Of a stretch of 64,000 bases of DNA, positions 55,072 through 64,000 are shown piece by piece. Source of the stretch: Cunninghamella blakesleeana. Lineage: Eukaryota; Mucoromycota; Mucoromycetes; Mucorales; Cunninghamellaceae. The stretch is from the NCBI GenBank assembly GCA_017871115.1, contig JAFCIZ010000010.1, positions 461,001-525,000 on the forward strand, given 5' to 3'. Position numbers and translations under genes: made by a program. The notes beneath the pieces are model-generated. The model ran no database searches. It worked only from the letters and a program-made list of their open reading frames with translations, and had not been told where the DNA came from. Every line of letters begins with the position of its first letter. The stretch's first letter is position 1.

Positions 55072-55335
55072 GCCTAGTAATAATAGAATTAAATAAAAAA
55101 AATAAAAAAAATAATTGTATATAGCCCTTTTTTTAATAGTACGTATTTATGTATATTCTTAATTTTATTATTATTAATTAGTTTTTTTTATAAAACTTTG
55201 ATCTACAAAACAAAAATATATCATATATATATATATATATATATATAATAAAAAAAAATAAAAGGGAAGAGGAAATATAAAATAATTTTACAAAAATGAA
55301 ATCAAAACTTTTTTTTTTTTTTCGAAAAAAATAAT
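55072..55335. other. Convergent intergenic gap
   Basis: 264 bp of A/T spacer with an (AT)n run at about 55221-55246 between convergent genes. Confidence 0.6.
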
Positions 55336-56854
55336 TTAATTGTATAATAAAGTTTGGCCTAAAGGAGAGAGTTCGAAAGGATATTTACGCTTAGCATCAT
55401 AAACGGTTTGACCACGGACAATAGTTTGATCAACACAACCATAGAAAGTGGTACCAATATAAGCAGAGATTTTATTTTTGAAGTGGATGTCATTAATATC
55501 GACTTTCCAAGTAGATTCTGGGCGCCAAATAACAAAATCGGCATCATGACCAATACGAATTTCACCTTTACGATCATTTAATTGAGTACGTTCAGCAGGA
55601 ACTTGACTTAACCAATGAACTAAGTTTTGATAAGTAAGACCACGTTGACGACCTTCAGACCATAAAATATTTAATCCAAATTGTACAGAAGCAATGCCAC
55701 CCCAAGCTTCACCAAAGTGGCCCTTTTTTAATTGTGCAGTACAAGGGGAATGGTCACTGACTACATAATCAATAGTACCATCCAAAAGTGCTTTCCAAAG
55801 TAATTCACGGTTTTCAGATTCTCGAATAGGAGGACAACATTTAAATTGAGTAGCACCGTCTTGAATATTTTCAGATACAAAATTTAAATAATGGAAACAA
55901 GTTTCAACAGTCAAGGGAAGACCTTCCTTCTTAGCTTGTTGGATAGCAGGGATGGCATCAGAAGCACTTAAATGAACAATATGTGTTCTGACAGGTGTTC
56001 CTTTTTCTTTATATTCTCTGGTGAGACGAATGATCATATCAATAGCATGGGTTTCTAAAGATTGAGGTCTTGATTCTAAAAAGCTTTGATAGGTATTAGG
56101 ATCCAATTCTTTTTCTTCTTTTTTACTAGATGCACCAGAGCAACAACCACCATCCATTTCAGCATGGAATAATAATACCTTATCGGATCCGACCATTTGA
56201 TCCATAGCTAAGCGAACTTGTTCTTCATTAACACAAGGGAATTCGTCTACACCACTTTCGATCAAAAAACATTTAAATCCACGAACACCTTTCTTCATTA
56301 ATGTCTTTAAGTGTTGACTATTATCAGGAATCACACCACCCCAGAATCCTACATCAACATGTAATTGTCCTTTAGCAGCATCTAATTTAATATCAAGGTT
56401 TTCAGGTGTGGTTGTTGGTGGAATGGCATTTAATGGCATATCAATAACTGTTGTAATTCCTCCTGCAGCTGCTGCTTTGGTTCCTGTTTCAAATCCTTCC
56501 CATTCTGTACGTCCTGGTTCGTTCAAGTGAACTAATAAATAAAGGTAATAAATATTAAAGTGCGTGTTTATTAGTATTATTTTATTTTCTCCTCTTTTCT
56601 TATTCTTTTATATATATTTTCATTTTATTTTTATCTGTTTTATTTTATTTACCATGAGCATCAACAAGTCCTGGCATTAATACTTGATCGTCATTTAATT
56701 CAATAACTTGGGCGGTTTCTGAAGCTTCAATAGATTCACCAATATTAATGATTTTACCAGTAGTAACGTCAACTAAAACTTGAATAGGTGCAGTTTCATG
56801 TTTGGCAGATAATACAGCTTTTTTAGCTTTGATAAGTAATTGTGTAGTAGTCAT
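55336..56854 (-). CDS. DAL1: Allantoinase
   Basis: Two exons, 56653-56854 and 55336-56531, join in phase 1 (G|TT) to 465 residues, the usual length. It hydrolyses allantoin to allantoate in purine breakdown. The amidohydrolase metal site is split by the intron: MPGLVDAHG joins VHLNEPGRTEWEGF, giving D-A-H-V-H-L-N-E-P-G. Other landmarks: GFKCFLIESGVDEFP (carboxylated Lys region), FHAEMDGG, THIVHLSASDA, ETCFHYLNF, CCPPIRE and VVSDHSPC with the last metal Asp. The ending has the composite-domain strand ADFVIWRPESTWKVD. GFKCFL and the DEFP segment separate allantoinase from dihydropyrimidinase. No partner purine genes lie nearby in the window. Confidence 0.93.
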
Positions 56855-57716
56855 AATGGTATATATGTGTGTGTTATGTATTTATAGGTGAAGAAGAAAA
56901 AGAAAAAAAGTAAAAGAAAGGAAGAAAAAAGAGTGAAAACAAAAATAAAGAGTATATTTAAAAAAAATTAAAATTCAAATATACCCAATTAAAAAATATA
57001 GATCATATAAAAAAAAAAAACGTCGGAATTGAAATTGATTGGTTCCCTTTTTTCGCTTATATACAAAAATATAATAGTCTATGACATTTAGATGCGTCTC
57101 TTTTATTTTTATTTGTTTAGTTACGCTTAACACACGCACAAAAAGTCTTATTCTATTCCCTTATTCTTTTCGAGCTTACAATGACTACTTTTTTATTATT
57201 TTACGTAATTATTTATAATAGAATAGTTTATCGGAGGTTACATATGTACATATATAATAACGTCTTAAAAAAAATTGGACGGACTTTTCGGCGACTAAAA
57301 AAAGCATTGTTAAAAAAAATCCAAGTACAGCTTGTATAGTAATTCTTTGGTCACTAACGGCCCTGATAAACCTATGAGAGCAAACAGCTATTAGGCTATC
57401 ATCGCGTTTTTCTCCTTGGATTGGAAAAATATATCCTGATAATAAAATATCTCATTTTTTTTTTTCATATTTATATATTTATATAACGGCGATACATAAT
57501 AAATGATACCTATTCAATTATAATTTATATGCACGCGTAGTTACCGTACAATTTAATAAGAGGTGTGTATATTTATAAAATGGGATCATAATATAAAAGG
57601 TGTGTAAGGATAAAAAAGAAATTGTACAGATAGAAAAGTTAAACATGGCTAGTTTTTTTTTTTTCAATTCTTCAACTAGTATTAATAACGATAAAAAAAA
57701 GTAAATAGATGTATGC
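56855..57716. other. DAL1 promoter and an unexplained less A/T-rich island
   Basis: Near the gene, CGTCGGAATTG at 57021-57031 lies about 170 bp before the DAL1 ATG and loosely matches the recurring upstream element. From about 57230 to 57430 the sequence is noticeably less A/T-rich and holds a minus-strand open frame without ATG (GEKRDDSLIAVCSHRFIRAV). I cannot assign it; see findings. Confidence 0.4.
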
Positions 57717-58745
57717 TTTAAAAACATTCATCATCATTCTCTTCTTCATCTTTGCCATCATTAAGGGGATTGATGTCGTTTAGTTCTTCATCTCCATATA
57801 TAAATACTAACTCTTTTAACATATTTATATTTTAAATATAAAATAACAAAATTCATAATTCACTAACTCAGTTTATTAAGTATTGGTGTGTTTCATCTCG
57901 ATGTAAATTTCATGTTTTGTTAAACCGTTTAAATATAATTGTCAGATCCATTGTTACTTGTCAATTATTTGAATAAAACTTAACCAATTGTAAGAGAGTC
58001 CATATGAAGATGAGATAAATTCAACTGCTGAGTTTTCAAAGGAGATAAATTCATCACCAGTAAGGAAATAGCTTATTTGTATATCTAAAATCGATGCTTC
58101 TTAATGATAAAATTTTTAAAATTACCATTTATTCAATTCATAAAATAGCTGCCATTCCTTATTATTTCCAAATATTGTAATTTATAAATGTCATTCTTTT
58201 TGTTCAAAATCTCTGTTTTCCGTTGACCATCAAGTATTAATTGATATAATTTAAAACATTTAATATAAGTATTTTGGTTGTTATTAACACCTATTATGTG
58301 TGTGACAAAACTGTCTAAAAATGAATTAAACTAGGGTATTTTTTTTAAATAATTATAAATATAAAGAATATATGTTAAATCAGGATACCAAAAGAAACAT
58401 CGTATTACCGGAGTCAAGTGTTAAATTAGTTAAATAGCTCAATAGGGAAGGCATTCGCAAAAGTATTGTATTTATCTTATTATCACTGCTCTTGTCCTTG
58501 CTATTACTTTGATGCAGTTGATTCATGATAATACAAGGAGGTTGTTTTAAATAAGTAAAGTACTTAATATTTCATTTTAGTCATAATATAAATTCACCAT
58601 GCAATCAATATTGTTTAAATGCTGTTAATGATAACAATAGGGATGAATAATAATCAATAGAAAATGCTTTTAATAGTGAAAATTGAAGAAATATGAGATG
58701 AATTATCTTTTGAGTAGATGGATTAATAAAATTAATTAAACCTTT

Positions 58746-58805
<60 letters not shown>

Positions 58806-59640
58806 CGTAGAATGATAGTAAATGTGTAAGTTTAATAAAAATGTAGATATGGCAAATAAATATGCAAAGGTAGCACTGGTACTATATATATATATATTGG
58901 TAAAATGATTTAAATGTTATCATTTGGATCGAATCATAGTAAAAACAAACTATTTTAACAATTTAAGCTGTCGAAAATATTGGCAAATAGTTTTAAATGC
59001 AAGTTAACTAATGCGATAAATACCTGCTAATTGAACACTATCACTAAAATAGATAGTTAGTTCTGTCAAATTTATTAAGATTAGTAATATCAGCTGTCTA
59101 ATAAAAAAACTGTGTTTTTCCTTCTATTATAATTATCAGCAAAATAAAGATTACTACCTTTATATTCAATTAGTTTTAAAAGAATAGATGAAGAATGCTC
59201 TTGTTGTAAAATAAAATGCATATTTCCTTCAGTTATAAGAATCTAATTATTTTAATTTTTTAAGGTTATTCATAATGGTTGTCATCCACTATTTATTTAT
59301 ATACCAATTTAATATTCGAATGAGATATTTATGCTGAAGATATCTTAAATATATATCTTTAATTATATTAAACACCTCATTTAATCTATTGATAGAATGT
59401 ATGGAAACATGTTGACTAATTCTATTATTTTACAATGTGATAAGATGCAATAAATACGGAAGTCCAAATAATGAATAGAATGACAAACAGATTAATTATT
59501 TATGAATATTTATAGTGGCAATAAAATATAAATTTTTAATTGCTGCTCAGAATAGTTTGTTATAGTATAATAAAATAAAGATTGCTGTAATATATTTATG
59601 TCATATTTTACGTTCTATTGAGTCAACTATATTAAGTTTA
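57717..59640 (-). pseudogene. Decayed F-box/LRR-like gene
   Basis: Across almost 2 kb the minus strand shows protein-like stretches in shifting frames broken by stops: LPYLLHLITL, NNLKKLK, LINLTELTIYFSDSVQLAGI, SLLKAFSIDYYSSLLLSLTA, SYLTNLTLDSGNTMFLLVS, CFKLYQLILDGQRKTEIL, YKLQYLEIIRNGSYFM, LTGDEFISFENSAVEFISSS, and a 3' end LKELVFIYGDEELNDINPLN with an acidic tail and stop at 57717. The repeated pattern L-x-x-L-x-x-L-x-I/L matches the leucine-rich segments of the intact F-box genes in this window (for example LTALTLTF, LTTLDITL). The F-box end itself is not seen, so the family call is by pattern. A 57-A run (58747-58803) interrupts the relic. Confidence 0.5.
58747..58803. repeat. Poly-A tract (57 A)
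   Basis: Uninterrupted run of 57 A on the plus strand inside the decayed F-box relic. The longest homopolymer in the window. Confidence 0.9.
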
Positions 59641-60097
59641 AATATGTATCTTTAAATATATTCACCCATGCTCAAGTCCATTCTATAAATTTTAACCAAT
59701 GTATAGTGAATATTTACGGTATTGATCCTTTAAAATTTCAAATTAAATAATTTAATATCTATAAAAATAATTAATTATATTCATTTGTGAAAAACCATTG
59801 CTTTATAAAATTATCTCATAAATAAATAAAAGTTATTGCGTTATTTTGATTTACAATGCACTTGTTTATAATAATTACATAATATTAATAATAACAATAT
59901 GTAGACGAATCTAAAAAAACAATTTATTAAATAAAGTGTATAATTGGAGGATATATAAAAAGAATATAATTAAAGCAGGTATGTATACGTATATAAAATA
60001 GGATATATATATAAAATAAGCAACAGATACAAAATAAGCAAATCAAAAAAAAAAAAAAAAAAATAGTTGTTATTCGTCCACTTTTTTAAAGAACACG
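59641..60097. other. Intergenic, no gene
   Basis: A/T-rich spacer between the relic and the 3' end of the second kelch gene. An 18-A run lies near 60046-60063. Confidence 0.5.
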
Positions 60098-60852
60098 TTA
60101 TCGATGGTTGGAGGAAGGTTGGCTGTCAACAGCGGTTGTAGTGAGTGTAACAACAGATCCATTATTATTGAATGGCTCATAAAATTCCGTTGGTTTAACT
60201 GAGCCAACTTCAGCTGGTTTAACAGAGTCTATTTCAGAAGGTTTACATCGATTAACGTCCTTTGTATCGTTAATGTCTTCGCCTTCATCTCTTTCACCTT
60301 CAGTGCTTGAAAATCCAAAATGATTTTTTTCATCGAGTGTATTACGTGGATCTTCTAAATAAAAATCATTTGCTGGTTTAGCTTGTTTTTTTGCTTTATA
60401 TCTTAAAAATGCTAAGATACCAATGGTACAACCCTAGTAAAATAAATAAAATGAAAGGTATATATATATATATTATTATTATTAATGAAATTAATTATTA
60501 TTCTTTATTTTTTATTAATATTATGTGCGATTGTGCAATTTTTTTTTTTTTTTTACCACGACGATCACAACAATAGGTACAGTAATAGCGACGACTGCAC
60601 CAGTACTTAAACCACTGCTACTATTATCATTATGTGTTTCATTAGGTATAGTGGTATTTGTTACTGAAGGAGATTCTGTTATCCAACTAGGACTATAGAG
60701 GTTAGTGATATTTAATACACTTATAGAAAATGCTGGTACACCGTAATTAACGAATCCAAAGGCGAAAACCATAAAAGAATCAGCATAAGATGTAGCTAAA
60801 AAGATGTAATAATAATAATAATAATAACGAAAGTATAATTAGTATTTCCATA

Positions 60853-60886
<34 letters not shown>

Positions 60887-62314
60887 TTACCAAAATGACC
60901 ATATAAAGTATTAGCAGAATTAAAAGGATTTTTTGGTATTTGAACTTGTTTAAAACTATTTTCAACGTAATCATATGTATAGCATAAACTATCGTCTAAC
61001 AAGTCAGCTAGAAATAAAGTAAATAAAAGGAGATGGCGATTTTATATGTATTAATAAATGAAATGCATACGAAGCTAAGCTTATAAATTTCTAATTATTT
61101 ACCAGGATCCTTAAAAGCATTTACGCCGCCATAAATAAACAATAAGTTTTTACCAGGAACTAGATTTTTTATAAATACAATAAAAGGATATGAGTTAATA
61201 AAAAATGATATATATTTGAATGAAACACCAGAATAGACAAGCAATTTCTATGTTACCTTGCGTAGTTGTATGGGAAACACGACCTTTAGGTACATCTCCT
61301 CCAACGGTAATATTTGACCAAGATAAAGTCTGAGTATTAAATCCAATGATTTGATTAAAATCTGAATAAGTAAGCAAGGTGTTGTTTATTTTATTAGATC
61401 CGCCAAGGACATAAATCATGTTATTACTAGCTAATGTAGCTGTATGTTCAACTCTCATTGCCCAATCGCTATTGATTTGATTTAACCATTGCGAGGCACG
61501 ATAGTCGTATAAATAAATTACATTGGATGAAAAATTGCTAGAAGATTGAGCTTCCCCTCCCCAAATCCACATAGTATCATTTCCAAGGTTGACTATACTA
61601 GCTCTTGAGCTATATTTATTAAAATGTGATATATATACATTAATAAATGGTTGAATAACGTCGATATAAAAATATAAATAAGAAAAATAATATATATATA
61701 TATATATATATTATATAAATGTGTATATATTTACGTATAGTTTCCTCCGGATGGTAAATTTAATGAACGCCAGTCGTTAGATGATGGTTGATAATTGCTA
61801 AAAGGGCTAGAAATAGGAGGTGCTGATGGGCCGGTTACGGCGCCAACACCACCATAGATTACATAACTATTGGTTGAATAAACAGGAACTGAGGCTGTAA
61901 AAACACGAGGTTGTATAGTGACATTTGTGCCAGCTATTAAGTTGGATAAATCAGTCCATTCCACTGCATTTTTATCAAAAGTTGTAAAATTATTAAATTT
62001 TGCTAAGTCCAATGATATATGTGTACTAGAAGGTAAGATTTTATTATTGTTTTCCTGTGAATTCCCGCCGAAACAATATATTTTTGTTTGAACAAGTGAA
62101 CAGCCTTAAAAAGTAAATTATAAATTTAATATATAAAATGGAAATCGATAAATAAAGAGAAATTTTATAAAATATAAAATATGTTTTTATATAAATATAG
62201 CTTATATATTTATATATTACCCGGCGATAATTTATTAATAGTTTGACATTGTACTTTCAATGCATATAAAAAAATAGTAAATAGTAATTTATAATAAAAT
62301 ATTAAATAAGTCAT
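60098..62314 (-). CDS. Kelch-repeat type I membrane protein, paralogue
   Basis: Seven exons join in frame to 521 residues: 62221-62314, 61735-62104, 61257-61609, 61103-61159, 60891-61007, 60557-60795, 60098-60433. A signal peptide (TYLIFYYKLLFTIFLYALK) is followed by kelch-like repeats: IYCFGGNS, SYVIYGGVG, MWIWGGEA, MIYVLGGSN, LLFIYGGVN and FMVFAFGF. A membrane helix (VVAITVPIVVIVV joined to GCTIGILAF) is split by the last intron, then a basic stop-transfer (RYKAKK) and a cytosolic tail with the repeat SVKPAEVGSVKPTE. It matches the gene at 16.6-19.0 kb in order, intron positions and length; that copy has two extra introns within the counterpart of exon 3. Likely a surface or secretory-pathway propeller protein. 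Confidence 0.85.
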
Positions 62315-63302
62315 TTGATTAATAATAATATTTTATATATATAAAAAAAAAAAAAGAAAAGAGAAAAGAAAAGAAAGAAAAAGGAAAGGCAAAGAGAGAA
62401 AAGAAATGAAAGGCGTTTATCAATGGAATCCTATTAACTAAGCAGTCATTTAAGTTTTGTTGTACAGAGGAGCTCAAGTTAATCAACGTTATACAAATAT
62501 ATATATTTAAAAATAACTATAACCCAATTATGGACAAAAGAAATCGAGTTCCTTTACTTTTTTTAACTAGCCGTGGTCCTTGTTCTTAAATGGTGCAGTT
62601 TATTTTGTACGAAACATTTCATTCAATCAGAGCTTATGTCGTAGCAAACGTATACCAAGTAAAAGAACGTTCGCATGCGACCATAAAAAAAAAAAAAAAC
62701 AAATACCTACTGTTAAGCAATACTTGCAGCTGATCATGGAAGTGCTTAGTTTTTATTTTACAAATATGTATATGATTTATAATAAAAGTGGGTGCATCAC
62801 ACTTATTCTCGATAATGTTTTTTTTTTAAGTCCTAACTTTAAAAGATAGACCATATTGTTTTATTATTTTTTTTACACACAGGGGAAAAACCTGTAAACT
62901 ATACTATTTTTGTATTAATTTTAGCTCTTAAAAAGGAACTTCTATTGAACTGTTTCAAAAAAGGAACATCTAAATATTTGATGATGAAACTAATTTATTA
63001 TTCATCATCAATAGATAAAGTGAACAAATTCAACTGTTGATTGAAATAAATTAAAATAAGCATATAAAATAAAATAGATAGAGCACATTAAATAAATTAA
63101 ACCACGTAAAATAAAATAATATACCAAGATTTTGAAAGTTAAATGATTGATTTATAATAAAAATATGACAAAATAAAAAAGCAACAATAAAATATGCAAA
63201 TGGAAAACAAAAAAAAAAAAAACTCAATCTCCGCTGAAAAATTTAAAGTTTGCGTTCCACCATTTCCTCCTCTTTTCTTTTTAATTTTTTTTAATTTTTT
63301 AA
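62315..63302. other. Intergenic, kelch gene promoter; unassigned open frame
   Basis: A GA-rich leader (62341-62420) lies upstream of the kelch gene start. The 89-codon frame at 62580-62849 spans a less A/T-rich patch (NQSLCRSKRIPSKRTFACDH) but has no family I recognise and is not called a gene. Confidence 0.45.
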
Positions 63303-64000
63303 ATATAAGACACTTTCCATCAGAGTTTTAGAATTTATACCTTATATATCACCGCTGTTTATCGAATTGCTCATTAAAAGTGAAAATTTTTTATTTAACA
63401 AAAATACAATCAGATTTTTATTATTCAGTAACTTTAGCTATCCAACAATAATTAAATAAGCTTATTGAAATGGTAGATACATTTAAATTAATTAAAATAT
63501 CATTTGGGCACCACGTCAAACATTTAATACCTGAGCCCATTTTGTGAATGGTCTCTTTACAACTAGTAAACTAATTCAACTCAATACTGCCTTTTTTATC
63601 CATACATCCGTCGATGAATTTAAATATTTTAAAAGATGATTTCAATATCAAATTTCATGGCGCAGATTAACAACACTTTCTATTTAGTATATCTATTTTA
63701 AAAAGAATCGACTCTACTGCCTTTTTATAAGCTGATAATAATAGTAGTAAAAATAATAACACCAATGCTTCACTCGATTAAAATAATTAGGATATTCGTT
63801 TGTATTTCATAATATACAAAAGTAATCTCTACCACCACAAGATAATGTATATGGAGGTAATATTGAAGATGATATTTGCCAATAAAAATAGGAAAAGGAT
63901 ACCCCCCCACCTATTTGAACCATTTAACCCAATTCATTTCATTATCTGGACATAATTTTTTATATACATTTAGTTATTTTAAAGAAAAATGGTCAAAATG
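63303..64000 (+). pseudogene. Decayed F-box gene, runs off the right edge
   Basis: Broken frames in N- to C-terminal order resemble an F-box protein start: TLSIRVLEFIPYISPLFIEL (F-box helix 1), then after a shift SNCSLKVKIFYLTKIQSDFY and YSVTLAIQQ, stop, LNKLIEMVDTFKLIKISF, GHHVKHLI, later LIQLNTAFFIHTSVDEFKYF and SWRRLTTLSI. The strand Y-x-V-T-L followed by a Q-L-N-K helix and the H-V-K-H-L segment is the usual post-F-box pattern of this family. Multiple stops show it is not functional. Confidence 0.5.

Noticed and set aside
58425..58470. tRNA-like stretch (TAGCTCAATAGGGAAGGC)
   Set aside because: It resembles a D-arm but there is no acceptor stem pairing and no GGTTCGA-type T-arm downstream. 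It lies inside the decayed F-box frame.
62580..62849. 89-codon frame near the second kelch gene
   Set aside because: Partly less A/T-rich, but it is interrupted by a poly-A run coding poly-Lys and has no recognisable motif; kept as unassigned.

Overview
This is an AT-rich nuclear segment of a filamentous fungus. Genes are compact and mostly broken by short introns (GTAAGT or GTAATA donors, TAG acceptors). Intergenic DNA is made of A/T homopolymers and (AT)n runs. The gene content suggests an early-diverging fungus such as Mucoromycota: an ATG16 with a WD40 domain, large intronless F-box/LRR proteins, and kelch-type membrane proteins. The lineage is an inference from gene style; no marker sequence was compared. 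The standard code fits every gene.

Layout. 1-1924 is the 5' part of an F-box/LRR gene (-) that runs off the left edge. 3.2 kb: small unknown gene. 3.7-5.8 kb: histidyl-tRNA synthetase (-). 6.2-9.1 kb: 14-exon ATG16-like gene (-), sharing a 160-bp divergent promoter with the first of two tandem F-box/LRR genes (9.2-14.3 kb, +). 14.7-15.8 kb: splicing factor Prp18 (-). 16.6-19.0 kb: kelch membrane protein (+). 19.5 kb: small secreted-protein locus with a reading-frame break. 20.0-22.6 kb: fimbrin (-). 24.4-27.6 kb: two four-TM MARVEL-like proteins (+). 28.5-29.3 kb: PEX4-type E2 (+). 29.5-30.8 kb: three-RRM protein (-). 31.3-37.0 kb: complete, very young Ty3/Gypsy element (-) sitting in the promoter of a compact PACT-domain coiled-coil gene (37.1-38.5 kb, +). 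38.5-42.0 kb: gene-poor, with mobile-element relics. 42.1-42.8 kb: FoP/TREX-like protein. 43.2-44.2 kb: proteasome alpha-4 (-). 44.8-46.2 kb: RBMX2/Ist3 (-). 46.9-47.9 kb: mitochondrial two-HMG-box protein (-). 48.2 kb: Q-rich zinc-finger protein. 49.4-50.5 kb: low-complexity hypothetical (-). 51.5-52.7 kb: trypsin-like protease. 54.1-55.1 kb: SWAP-type splicing regulator. 55.3-56.9 kb: allantoinase (-). 57.7-59.6 kb: decayed F-box/LRR relic (-). 60.1-62.3 kb: second kelch membrane protein (-). 63.3-64.0 kb: another decayed F-box gene (+).

There is no operon logic. Themes are mRNA processing (Prp18, RBMX2, SWAP-type, FoP), protein turnover (E2, proteasome, F-box, ATG16), and birth and death of F-box genes. 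The least expected signals are a recurring GCGGAATTTTAA-like element 70-170 bp upstream of many start codons, the retroelement that splits one such promoter, a 269-aa protein ending in a PACT-like domain, and the frame-broken secreted-protein gene. I found no convincing tRNA, rRNA, snRNA or CRISPR array.
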